Notes under the pieces: model-generated
Database searches by the model: none
Told to the model about the DNA's origin: nothing
What the model saw: the letters and a program-made list of their open reading frames with translations, nothing else
Part shown: in pieces, positions 1 to 14,351 of the stretch
Numbering within the stretch: the first letter of the stretch is position 1
Layout: every line of letters begins with the position of its first letter
NCBI GenBank assembly: GCA_027596075.1
Contig: JADGJC010000158.1
Location: 28,790-92,789, forward strand
From: Rhizophlyctis rosea
Taxonomy: Eukaryota; Chytridiomycota; Chytridiomycetes; Rhizophlyctidales; Rhizophlyctidaceae
Direction of reading: 5' to 3'
Length of the DNA: 64,000 nt
Made by a program: the position numbers and the translations under genes

Positions 1-1
1 C

Positions 2-343
2 CTCCCAACCATGCAACCGCAAATGATGCCGATGCAACCTCCCATGCTCATGAACCCCTTCGGTATGGTTCAGCAACCCATGATGATGATGGGAGGAGGA
101 CAGTCGTTCCAGATGAATCCGGTGCAACAGTTGCAGATGCAGCAGTTGCAGCAGATACATCAATCACAGCATTTACAACAGTTGCAGCAGTTGCAGATGC
201 AGCAGGTGCAGTTGCAGCAGCAGATGATGGATGGGGGATTGGGACAGGGAGTGGGACAGGGACAGGCACCGAGACAGGGAGGGTCGCAGGGGCTAGGGCA
301 CGGGCAGAGGTCGAGGGGAGGGCAGGGTGGGGGGAGGAGGTGA
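2..343 (+). CDS. C-terminal part of a Gln/Met-rich, RGG-tailed protein (5' end outside window)
   Basis: The reading frame is open from the window edge and stops at 341-343, so only the last 113 or so codons are seen. The first half is rich in Met, Gln and Pro, with runs of LQQLQMQQ type. The last 25 residues are Gly, Arg and Gln rich with SRGG and GGGRR at the very end. Such Q-rich segments with RG tails are common in RNA-binding, P-body or transcription-associated proteins, but no folded domain is visible here, so no function is assigned. It converges on the methyltransferase gene that ends at 699. The base composition is repetitive (cag/cagatg units), which also leaves the precise reading frame upstream uncertain. 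Confidence 0.55.
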   Translation, partial: LPTMQPQMMPMQPPMLMNPFGMVQQPMMMMGGGQSFQMNPVQQLQMQQLQQIHQSQHLQQLQQLQMQQVQLQQQMMDGGLGQGVGQGQAPRQGGSQGLGHGQRSRGGQGGGRR

Positions 344-698
344 TTGGTAGGATTTGGGAGTGGAGATGGGGTTGTGGGGAGGAGGGGAGACATTATGGGG
401 TTCTTGTGTAATGGTATGCCATGAATGCATTGTGCTGTAAAAGCTGTGTCAAATGTGGGATTCATTCTTCCGCAGAGACTTCCGAATACCCTGGCGAGGA
501 GTTGAACCAATGAGACCTTGCCGCGGGAGGTGCAGCACATGCGAACCAATCGCAGCACCATTGCATCACCGCTCTGTCGATCCAGCCCAACATTTGCCTC
601 CTTTGCACATGTCATTCGTGTTATCCCACCAACATATCGGAGGTGGCACCAAGCAGCATCAAGAAACGCTTATATTCCAATTTACACCTCACCAGACT
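344..698. other. Intergenic, between convergent genes
   Basis: This stretch lies between two 3' ends. It has a G-rich start and mixed sequence after that. I see no conserved reading frame, RNA gene or repeat in it; it presumably holds both 3' UTRs and polyadenylation signals. Confidence 0.5.
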
Positions 699-2086
699 TC
701 ACAATTCATTTCCAATCGTAACCCAAAAGTCTCTCAAATTGTTCTTCCTCCCGAAAATCTCTAGATACTTTCCTGAAATCCAAATAAAATAGTCAACACT
801 ATTGCAAATACGCACGAGGGGCGTAAAAAATGGATCAAAAAGCCAACACTCACCATTCGGTACCAATTCCTCGATCATCTCATACAATTCCTCGGGCTTC
901 TGACTCTGACCTCTCCGTTCCGAAAAGATAACGTCACTTCCAATGCCTTTCTTACATCCAGGCGGATCTGTGCCTTTCCGACCAACGAGACATGTTTCTT
1001 TTGCGTGTTGGAGGTAGTATCCGTGGCCTTTGGCCATGCGCCGGTTTACGGTTTGTTTGACCCATGTTATGTCATCCACGTAGCTGTGATTTACGTTCGA
1101 AAGTGTTCATTTGATGGAGAAAAGACGCGGGTCATGATGGTGACAAGGACTTGGACTTACGTATAACCCCACTTCTCCATCAATTCGAATGCTTTGGCGT
1201 ATTTGTTATTGATGACCCATATGAAGATAAAGCCGTTTGTTTGGAGCTTTTCTATTGGCAGACGCTCGATGAGGAGATCGGGAAGTTGCTGGTATCCAAT
1301 TGCGACCTGTAAGAGTACAACATTACAGCGATGAGTTGTACTATGGTGCGAGTAAACAATCGTCCGGTGTAGGTGTGCGATACGAACCCCGCGAGTTGGT
1401 GCAGAAGAAGCCAGTTGCCATGGTGGGTCCATCGAAATGACATCAAACTGGCACGTGGCAGCGAGTTCCTAGTGTCACATATGTTCATTAGCGATGCTGT
1501 GGATTACATACAAACAATTTGATCTAATACTCACATCCCATTCGAAATCTAGAACATTGGCTTTGATGGGTACGCACCACTCTGGTGCTTCGAATTCCTC
1601 GTAGTTGATGTCTATTGTTTACAAACAAACTGGTCATGCCAATGACTGGCTGATCATTATTGCCCATGACAACATACCCTCTTCTCCATCGTTATCACCG
1701 TTCGAGCCATTGATTTGTTCCTCAAGGGTCTTGATCTCATCCAACAGTAAATCGATCCTATTCTGAAGTTCTGCTTCCCGCGCTTCAAGCTCCTCTGTTG
1801 TGGCCCTCTTGACGTCAAAAGCTTCAGTTTCAGGAGAGGGGCTATCGGGTGGGGTACTATCATCGGAAGGTATGGGAGACGAGACGCTGCTGCGGTCAAT
1901 AGCTAGGGATGACTTTTTGCTGCGGGAATTGGCTGACGATTTTCGCAGGGGTGGTCGTTTGGCTTTGGTCTTTTTGCGGCTGGAAAAGGGCTTCGACGGT
2001 GCTCCATTGTCTGCGGAATCAACGTAGTCAGACTCTGCGTTTGAAGAGGGCGTTGGGGGTGTGTCGGTGTCTGTGCCAGCAAGCAT
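699..2086 (-). CDS. MTA1: MT-A70 family adenine-N6 methyltransferase, MTA1-like (candidate DNA 6mA writer)
   Basis: Six exons (2086-1678, 1611-1535, 1468-1388, 1306-1161, 1083-854, 772-699) join in frame to a 338-residue protein. The first ~136 residues are low-complexity, basic and Ser/Pro rich and end in a short coiled coil. The catalytic domain has the MT-A70 motif DPPW, followed by QLASSAPTRG, then FIFIWVINNKY, VDDITWVKQTVNRR, GHGYYLQHAKETCLVG, SQKPEELYEMIEELVPNG and YLEIFGRKNNLRDFWVTIGN, so the fold is complete. METTL3/Ime4 has WDIHMELPYGT after DPPW, and a differently spaced WVK segment; the residues here instead resemble the ciliate/early-fungal MTA1 clade, which methylates adenine in DNA as part of MTA1c. 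That assignment is from remembered family features. The other complex members are not in the window. The start is the first ATG in the open exon; an upstream GTG is in frame but unlikely. Confidence 0.85.
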
Positions 2087-2350
2087 TTTCACAGTTTCAG
2101 GAATTGACGATGGTGGAAAGAGATGATGGGGAAGTCTGAAAATATGGAGGGGATGGGAACGATGTTCGAATCATCGGACATGGGGCTTGTCGGTCACGGG
2201 AACATTTGAGGGTCCTAAGAACTCCTTTTTGTTTGTTTACACGGTATGTACATTGCGTCCACCAGGCCACCAAATTGCAATATGACAATCATAACAATGC
2301 CAAGCACGAATTCTCTCTCCCTGCAACTTCCCCATATCTCTATGGTACTT
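2087..2350. promoter_or_regulatory. Presumed promoter/5' UTR of the MTA1-like gene
   Basis: Non-coding stretch directly upstream of the methyltransferase start. It contains TTTGTTTAC at 2232-2240, one of nine exact copies in the window of the forkhead-like 9-mer GTAAACAAA, about 150 bases upstream of the ATG. No TATA box is evident. Confidence 0.35.
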
Positions 2351-2641
2351 TCAGAATCGCCTTGCGGCAATCTTCACCAACTTCAGCAGATCGATATCTA
2401 AGCTGAATTGCTGTACAATCAAGTCATGGGCCTGCCCTCGCCGAGCTCTGAACATCAACCTCAGGTCCCAGACCGCCATATCAGAGTCAATCAGACGTAC
2501 GCCAAAAGGCGAGTTGCGTCTCAGCATTTGAAACCAAAGTTTCTCATCCATTTCACACCCAATCTTGGCGGGTAAGTCTTGTTTGTTGTATAGTCCAATG
2601 AATACTACGGAAATATGTATTGAAAGAAAAGGGACCAGCCC
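2351..2641 (-). CDS. Small unidentified open frame between xylanase and methyltransferase genes
   Basis: A frame of about 96 codons from an ATG near 2641, or about 66 codons from the internal ATG at 2551, ends at 2351. The downstream two-thirds has mixed charged and hydrophobic residues (DEKLWFQMLRRNSPFGV, SDMAVWDLRLMFRARRG, SLDIDLLKLVKIA), with a composition like a folded protein. The upstream part reads more like untranslated DNA, so a short intron before KIGCEMDE is possible. I do not recognise the family. It sits about 75 bases beyond the xylanase stop on the same strand, so it could also be 3' UTR of that gene. Confidence 0.3.
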   Translation of the reverse strand, partial: GLVPFLSIHISVVFIGLYNKQDLPAKIGCEMDEKLWFQMLRRNSPFGVRLIDSDMAVWDLRLMFRARRGQAHDLIVQQFSLDIDLLKLVKIAARRF

Positions 2642-2715
2642 CATAATTTGTATCTGCACAGCAGATACAACCATTGAGCTACGTTCTAATTGAACCAAAA
2701 ACCCAACAACCCAAT

Positions 2716-4324
2716 CTACAAGCACTGAGAGTACCAGTTGTTGGAGAACTTGCAGGTGGAACCGGATTGGCAGCAAGTGGGGCCTGAAAGCAAGGATTTC
2801 AATAATACTTCAACGAAAACAGCTAATTGTACTGGGCCTATAACTCACCGGTGAATCCCTGACCACCACACTGTCCGTATTTAGCAGAGCACGAACCGCC
2901 GTTGTTGGTAGCGGTGGTGGTAGTGTGGACAGTGGTGCCGCCATTCTGAGTGGTGGAGCCCCCGGCGGTGGTAGTGGGGGTACTTCCGCCAGCCGTGTAT
3001 CCCAGAGCAGAGTAGATACCCGTAAGAGCGGGCTTAGGGTTGTAGTTAGAATCCCAGGGCAACGCAGCACCTTGACCGGAGAAAGTGCTGGGAATCCAGG
3101 AGGAGCCGTCCTCGTAACCCCAGGTCTCAATGCCGACGCAGTTGGAAACTTGCAAGCAGGCACTAACAACTGAGTAGTAGTCAGTCTTTTGTTGCGCCAA
3201 GTTGGAGGAGGAAGCGGGGGTGTTCATGCGGATGTCGAGTTCGGTGATGGCAACTTGGATGCCGGAGATGGAGGCGAGCTTTTGCATGTTGGAGAGGAAG
3301 GAGGAGGCAGGGACTTGGCCTACAATCAAGTGAGACTCAAGACCAATACCGTCAATGGGGACGCCTTGGGATTTGAGGGAGTTGACACTGGGCGTGGTCA
3401 AAATAAGTGTCAATTTGAAATCAAATATCCCATCCACTATAGATGAACAAACTTACAGGTTGTACATGGCGGTGGATTTCGCGCCGGGGAACTCGATGTT
3501 GTAGTCGTTGCTGTATCAGATTTATCAATAAAACTAACGCGTGATGGCTCAAATGGGAGCAAAGCATACATACATGTAAAGCTTGGCATTGGGGTCGGCC
3601 TGGTGGGCAGCGTTCAACGCGATGTTGAAGTAGTTCTGACCCAAAACCCTGTAGAAGACAGAAGAGCGGAAGGTACCGTCTTCATTGAAGGGCTAGCATG
3701 GTATGATTTAGAGACAGTGATTGAAAGCATTATGACGACACGATCGCGCAAATGAGGAATCTTTATGACAATAAGACGCATACCTCGTTGACGACATCCC
3801 AGTGAAGACATTTGCCCTTGTACCGGCCGACCACCGCAGCGATGTGCTCTTGGATGGCCGCAGTGAGAGTGGACGCAGTCCACGAACCGTTCTCAACCCA
3901 GGAAGGAAGCTGAGAGTGCCAGACCTATTTTGACGTTGTGTAAGTTATTTTTTGAAAGATAACCCTTTCGCGATGTAAACAAATCGCTATCCCCACATTC
4001 CTCATTTACATATCTCACCGCTCAACTCACCAAGTTGTGGCAACGCAACTTCATGTTGTTGTTCTGCGCAAACGACACGATAGCATCGGCAGGGGACCAG
4101 TTGAATTGACCCCTGTTGGGCTCAATGGGACCCCACTTCATGGCATTGCCGGGAGTGGTCAAGTCAAACTGCTGGGCATCGAAGGCGGTGTACTTGCTGT
4201 TGGAGAGGTCACCGTTGTCGATGGCGGCGCCAAAGTACCTGCCCTTGGCCTCTGCGAGACTCTTAAGAGAAGGTTGCGCGGTAACGCCTGCAATAGCGGC
4301 GAAGGCGAGGGCAATGTACTTCAT
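2716..4324 (-). CDS. Secreted GH10 endo-1,4-beta-xylanase with C-terminal CBM1
   Basis: Six exons (4324-4031, 3924-3784, 3692-3574, 3510-3457, 3387-2849, 2783-2716) encode 404 residues. The protein starts with a signal peptide ([17 protein letters not shown]), followed by a GH10 barrel with [12 protein letters not shown], the acid/base region HWDVVNE, LYINDYNIE and the nucleophile region ITELDIRM. A Thr/Ser/Gly-rich linker of about 40 residues follows. The last 35 residues form a family 1 cellulose-binding module: [15 protein letters not shown] is split by the last intron from [16 protein letters not shown], with the expected cysteines and aromatic residues. It would hydrolyse xylan outside the cell, anchored to cellulose. 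The ATG at 4324 is chosen because it begins the signal peptide. Confidence 0.95.
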
Positions 4325-4397
4325 TTTGGGCGCGGAGGAAAAATACAAAATGGAAGATGACTTGATCGAACACTCAATGTAGAAGGAAGTTCATTCT

Positions 4398-4404
4398 TTT
4401 TATA
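4398..4404 (-). promoter_or_regulatory. TATA box of the xylanase gene
   Basis: TATAAAA, within ATATAAAAAG, on the minus strand, about 75 bases upstream of the xylanase ATG. The position fits a TATA element with a short 5' UTR, as expected for a strongly inducible extracellular enzyme gene. Confidence 0.5.
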
Positions 4405-6189
4405 TGAGTGCGCGGCTGACATTTTGGCTTGCATAGAATGGAGGTGGGGTTTGCGAAAATTCGATGGGCTTCACGGCAATGTTCGATTTGCAAATGCGAA
4501 GTTGGGAACCATCCGCGAACGCGCGGCATCCGGCGATGTGCGCATTGGGAACGGTCCTCCGCATTTGGACCTCCGCACTCCTCCGCATGTGGAGAGACAG
4601 GAATTTAGGAATCGGCCCGACAGCGAACCTTCCAAAAGCCGAAGATTCCAACCGCGCACCACTTCCATATTTGTCTGCTCTGACCAAATAAAAAGAGTCT
4701 TTTGAACTTGTTTGGCGGCAATGGCACCGAGTGGGAGGCTGAAATATCTCTGTTGAGCATTGTGACTTCTGTGGCGGCTTTCTGACTCTCCTTGTTCCTT
4801 GCGTCTGCAAATCCGGAAGGACGAGCCCCTGAAATTCTTAGTCCCATTTTTGACGTCTTTGAGGAACATACCTGCGAATTCTGATGTGTCCCAGGACCTA
4901 TTTTCGCCACGCGTAGCACCACATGCCTAGCGACACAAATGCACTGCCGATATGCTCGCTATGAGTGCGTCTTCTCTGTGGAGTGAAGGTATATGCTACA
5001 CTTCACCGCCAAATCAGCAAGGTCATGGTGATGGCGCAACATGGAGGAAGGACACCGCAGGTCCCAACTAAATGCACGCGTGTAAAGGTGGTGCCAATCT
5101 GCATTCAAGAACGGACCCCTTCTCCCCTTTGATGCAAACGTGGATATCCTCCCCGAGCTCAGAACTGCAGCTCCGGGACCCACCGCCCACTGATATATCA
5201 TTGACAGGACTGGTGGACATCTACTGTTGTTTTGAAGACGGTCGTGTTCGTTCAGTTAAAAAAATGGTACGAATACGTTCAGCGTTGTAGGGATTATCAG
5301 CCAAGTTTCAGTTCTCACGTAGGACAGATACCTCCGAATGGATGACTGCAGGGCAAACTCATGCCTCTCAGGTCACATCGTCTCCGAGACAAGCTCAACA
5401 GTGTGTATGAGAACTTGGTGCGATGAGCAATTTGGAGATGACTAGTGGGATGTTAGTTTTCCCGCATGGGAAGAAGCGCAATCCAGCATGGGCAAAAGTC
5501 TGCAATCGTATCCGAGTCTCTCAGCACCATTCAAGCCAGCCATGTCATCACAAGAGGCTACAGTGACGAAATGATGTTTACAGCGAAAGGCCCGGTAGTG
5601 AGAAGCCACATATGTTCAGCAATGTTAAACTTCTGGGGAATAGCACAAGCGTTCTCGTCCTCGGGGTTGGAAGAGTACCAGAGCGTGCCGTTCGGGACGG
5701 GGTCGCCCTCGTTTACGAGGAGGGTTGCTGAGGTGGGAATTGCGGTCATCGCCAGCAAGTCTTCACCAACATCAACGATCACGAAGGGGATACGTTCACT
5801 CCCTTATATCAGCCATTTCGACGGTAAGTCCACGTTGAGTTTCAATTGGGGAAACTGGGTAAGCTCAAAAACAGAAACAGATGAAGCTGGGGTGGGAAAC
5901 TGATGGGCTGGAGGTGGGGTCAAAACATGCCGCAGGCGTTGTGTGCGTGGGCATTTTTTTACCCCACCACCAGCCCAAGGAAGGGTTTTGTTTATTGCCG
6001 TTCACTCTCCCAGCAGCAATAGGTGCTGCGCCATTTTCGTTTGATGTCAGATGCATAAGGAAACCTGGATGGAGCTTCATTGGGTTATATGAGTTCACTG
6101 ATGCGACCACAAAAATATCGTAGTGTTAGATTTTGGTCCCTTTCTCATTTCAATGCTTTTCTGTCAACGACACATGATTAGTCGCCCGG
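4405..6189. other. Long divergent intergenic region (xylanase / Mgr3-like)
   Basis: About 1.8 kb between divergent starts. No introns or domains are recognised. The only coding-looking island is the minus-strand frame at 5558-5782, listed separately. GC-rich words such as CTCCGCA recur at 4545-4585 near the xylanase side. Otherwise I see nothing. Confidence 0.45.
5558..5782 (-). other. Orphan 74-codon open frame, possible gene relic
   Basis: The frame reads with a balanced, protein-like composition (ATLLVNEGDPVPNGTLWYSS, then NPEDENACAIPQKFNIAEHM) and ends in SL before a stop. An in-frame stop lies a few codons upstream, so any larger gene would need a splice site there. It has no recognisable family and no continuation on either side. 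It may be an exon of an unrecognised small gene, a decayed copy, or chance. Confidence 0.2.
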
Positions 6190-7920
6190 ATGTCCCACAT
6201 CCGCAGGACCTGTCTACGGTCCTTGAAGAAGCCGACCCTCCCATCTCCACCAAGCTCGATCCTCCGCCACAGACAACCACTCCGACCCTACACAACAATC
6301 AAAGACTACCACTACCGCAAACGACCCCTCATTTTCCACCCTGTGTCTCTAACTCTCCTCACACTTCCACTTGTGGGAATTGCAGCTTGGTACTGGTACA
6401 CCGCCAACCCTTACCCTCCCGAAGCTCGAAAAGCCCTACGACGCGCCTTGTTGGCGCATCACTATAAGGGGAATCCTGACGATGCGGAGAAGGATTACAT
6501 ATTGGGTATGTTGTGCAATAGGGTTGGAACTCCACGTTTCCCCGTTCTGACTCCTCTCTTCTTGTTTAGCCATTGATGAGTCTATCAAAGGTGCGGGTGG
6601 AAATTGATCTTCCCTCCTTAATTGTCAGATGCTCAACGCATCATTGCAGCCGGATTGCCAGAACATGGGGAGGAAGTGACGGGTATCTTTCTCCGATTGG
6701 CCGATCTGTATGATAAACTAGGGCGGCATGAAGACGCTGTCGCGACCTACTGGCGGGGATTTGTCAATTTCGGTGGGCCCGCATTCAAGAACATGCCTGA
6801 AGTTTCGCAATCAAATGATGCAATGAGGATGCGGAAAATTGTGGGCATTGCACAGAGGGTTGGCGACGTGTATAGGAGTAAAGGGGATGTGAAGTTGGCG
6901 GAGGAATATTATGAGGTGAGAATGCGAAACGGTAGCTTGGGACTCTTATGACTAAATGAGGAGTGGGTAGCCATGCTAACCGGAGTGTACCCAAAACAGT
7001 GGTCAATAAAAACCATAATGGGTCTATATGAGCCCCCACCCATCTTGCAGTCCTGGTCCATGCCCAGTGCAATATCTGACCAAGCGACAGAACTATCAGA
7101 ATGGTCTACGCCAGATGAACCTTCTATAACAATTCCACCAACAGCCCCCAAACCACCACCCTCCACTCCAACCCTGACACAAGCACCATCATCACCCCCA
7201 GCACCCCAGTCAAAAGCAACACAAGAACTCCTCCCCGCCCCATGGGCAACTTCCCGTGATCTAGGCGCAAGCTTGGAACAACTTGCCGGCCTCTATCGCG
7301 AAACAAGGAGGAATGATCTGGCCATACCACGTGAGTAATCGCTAACCATCTGATTCCGGATCCATCGGCAATAATGCTTCCTCCCCTTCTCTGAATTAAC
7401 AACCCTCCAAACATCTCCTCCTAAGTTTACTTCCGGGCCCACCAACTCCTCCACCAAGACAGCGACATCTCCACCTCCGAACGTCTCTGCCATTCCGCAA
7501 CAATAGGAAATAATATTGCTGAATGCTTTGTTGGACTCGGGAGCAAGCATATTGAACACGGGCGGCATTGGGCCTTGAAAGCATTGCGGGATGCAGAAAC
7601 GGCCAAGAAGGAAGGTGGGAGGAAAGGAGGATGTGAGGAGTGCTTAAGTGTTGTATCGCATAATTTGGGGATGATGGATGAGGTGAGGATTTGTCCTTCT
7701 GTGGGGAGTGGGGTTTGGTTGCCTTGTGTGTGGTGAGTGCAATTGATGGCGGTTTATATGGCTAATACTCTTTTCTCACTAGATGGCTGGCGATTATAAG
7801 GGTGCCATTAGGTATTATGTGAGATGTAGAGAAGTGGCGGCGGAGGTCAAGTTCGTGGACGGGGTGACGATGGGACGGGAGGGTTTGGTGCGTGCGAGGC
7901 AGTTGCAGAAAGAAGGATAG
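6190..7920 (+). CDS. MGR3: Mgr3-like mitochondrial inner-membrane TPR protein
   Basis: Six exons (6190-6505, 6570-6590, 6629-6915, 7000-7330, 7426-7682, 7783-7920) give 449 residues. The N-terminus is basic with few acidic residues, like a mitochondrial presequence. One membrane segment follows (VSLTLLTLPLVGIAAWYWY), then TPR-like helices: IFLRLADLYDKLGRHEDAVATY, VGDVYRSKGDVKLAEEYY, ASLEQLAGLYRE and YKGAIRYYVRCREVA. A Pro/Ser/Thr-rich insert sits mid-protein. Yeast Mgr3 is a substrate adaptor of the i-AAA protease Yme1, and this layout matches. Exon 2 is a 21-base microexon that keeps the frame. Family assignment rests on architecture and the membrane/TPR order. Confidence 0.75.
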
Positions 7921-8221
7921 CCTGTACGAAAGATGTTTTTGGTTGAGATCCCGCAAAGACACAAGTCCTGAACTGTGCAGATCTGCATGGTTCCGACAAG
8001 TAATTTGATGTGACATCACCATCTGTTTTCAGCTGATGGAGTTGCATGGGCACAACTGCCAGTCCATTGAAAATCGAGGCTGTAGCTTGCTTTGTTGAAA
8101 AGAAGGGGTAATGCATATGTATTTCGCCTCATCCCACACACCGGGATGAGAACTCGACGCGCTATCTATTTACACTAAAAAATATTGGCCCGACCGGATA
8201 TCTCATCATATCATTCAACGC
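7921..8221. other. Intergenic, between convergent genes
   Basis: About 300 bases of 3' flanks between the Mgr3-like and REEP-like genes. Nothing recognised apart from an AT-rich stretch at about 8165-8185 (tttacactaaaaaatat) compatible with 3' end formation. Confidence 0.4.
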
Positions 8222-9645
<1,424 letters not shown>

Positions 9646-9858
9646 TCACAATCAACTTTATCCAGTCCTGATCTTTTGGCTCAAAACGGTCGGCTGTGCT
9701 GCGAGAGTTGGTGGACACATCTCTTCTCCGTCTTTCTCGCCCACAAGACAATCGAACTGATACGGAAGCACTTCCCAAGCAGATACCGGCGCGGCCACAA
9801 CTCAAGGTAATGCTTCGCCATACTTTTTGCTATTCCGCATTCAAGTTACTAAATCTGG

Positions 9859-9887
9859 GGAACGCGGAGTATCAATCTCCGCGTTCC
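9859..9887. repeat. Perfect 11-bp inverted repeat (hairpin)
   Basis: GGAACGCGGAG at 9859-9869 and its exact complement CTCCGCGTTCC at 9877-9887 flank the 7-base loop TATCAAT. The stem is long and GC-rich, so it would fold stably in RNA or as a DNA cruciform. It opens the structured patch that continues with the GC-rich units downstream. Confidence 0.85.
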
Positions 9888-10036
9888 TTTGCAAGCAGGT
9901 TACTGGTCAAAGTCGTCTCTCGGTTGTGTTTCGCTCCGCACAAGGGCGCTCCTCTCCCTTCGGGGTTGGGTTTCACTACGGTGCACAAGTCCAGAACTAT
10001 TGCCTTAGGTTCAATATACCGTGGCATCGTATCCAG

Positions 10037-10272
10037 CAGCCTGCGGCCCTATGGGCGGGGTAACGGAGGGTCGAAATGGATCTCATAGTCTGCATACCCG
10101 GCGTGGCCATGGGTGGCCGTACTTTTTCCCTGCATTCTCAGCAACCTGCGGCCCTATGGGCGGGGTGACGAGGGTGTTTCAAGCCCAGCAACCTGCGGCC
10201 CTATGGGCGGGGTGACGGGTGGTTCGTTTCTTCTTCCTCTCCGCAACCTGCGGCCCTATGGGCGGGGTGACG
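10037..10272. repeat. Four dispersed copies of a 29-bp GC-rich palindromic unit
   Basis: Near-identical units lie at 10037-10065, 10142-10170, 10189-10217 and 10244-10272. Each contains CTGCGGCCCTATGGGCGGGG and ends in TGACG (TAACG in the first). Units two to four are identical and the first differs at two bases. Spacers of 76, 18 and 26 bases are unrelated to each other. The centre GCCC-TAT-GGGC can form a small hairpin. The irregular spacing argues against a simple tandem repeat and for a small element that spreads or is copied. Confidence 0.85.
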
Positions 10273-10292
10273 AGGGGGTTTGGCCTGGCCCT

Positions 10293-10359
10293 GCTCCGGT
10301 AGCTCAAGGTAGAGCAGCTGCTTCGGCAGTAGATGCTGGTTCAAATCCAGTCTGGGGTA
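10293..10359 (+). ncRNA. tRNA-like sequence with intact box A and box B (SINE-like or tRNA relic)
   Basis: A 67-base cloverleaf-like sequence. GCTCCGG can pair with CTGGGGT as an acceptor stem (with G-T pairs), followed by A. The D arm is GCTC-AAGGTA-GAGC. The T arm is GCTGG-TTCAAAT-CCAGT. Box A (TAGCTCAAGG) and box B (GGTTCAAATCC) fit RNA polymerase III promoters. The middle is wrong for a working tRNA: a CTGC-TTCG-GCAG tetraloop hairpin replaces a normal anticodon arm, and the variable loop is nearly missing, so the molecule is about five bases short. It follows the fourth GC-rich unit by 20 bases. It could be a tRNA-derived SINE head, a decayed nuclear tRNA, or a transferred mitochondrial tRNA. 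Confidence 0.5.
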
Positions 10360-10637
10360 GTAATTATACACTTATACACGTCCTTCCTTGTACTCGGTAG
10401 CTACCGGCAATGGTGGACAAATCATACTTTAGATACAAGTTGTAATTGCATCCAAAATGTTGAACACAAAACTATCGGTAATAAACGTAATTTCACGCAC
10501 AGAACATGGCGATGCTGCGCCGGTGAACAGTGCATAGTGCATGCACACAAAGCAGTCCGACTTCCACTTCTTCGACGGAAACAATGTTGCATTACATCTA
10601 TGTACAACAACCCCAGTCCCCAGTCCCACCTACAAAC

Positions 10638-14028
<3,391 letters not shown>

Positions 14029-14351
14029 CCTTGCGTGGTTCCAAGATAACGCGATTATCGACCGTACTTGAAGAGGAAGATGACTTTTGGGGATGAAGTT
14101 TTGGTGGGAAAGAGGGCAACTTTTGGGTGACTTCAAGACCGGGTGGGACGCTCAAGAGTTGCCGTCATCATGACTCATCGATGAGCAAATCCGCAGCGAG
14201 TTCCGGGCCTTGAGTTTGCGCCCTATTGAAGGGGTTCCAACTCTTTGCATCTCTGCACCTTTCCCAATTTCCATCCATTCTCACGGTAACTGTTGGGAAA
14301 GGTTTGCGAACCATACAATATACAGTCAAAACAAGTCCGCAAAGTCCAGCC
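14029..14351. promoter_or_regulatory. Divergent promoter region, cullin / TFIIA large subunit
   Basis: About 320 bases separate the two proposed ATGs, so both promoters must lie here. Part of it (14153-13950) can be read open on the minus strand as SVPPGLEVTQKLPSFPPK and so on, but this frame does not join the cullin frame; I take it as upstream leader. If the cullin start is wrong, some of it may be coding. No TATA box is clear. Confidence 0.35.

Noticed and set aside
10037..10272. CRISPR-like array
   Set aside because: Only four units, spacers of very unequal length (76, 18, 26), no cas genes, and a eukaryotic context.
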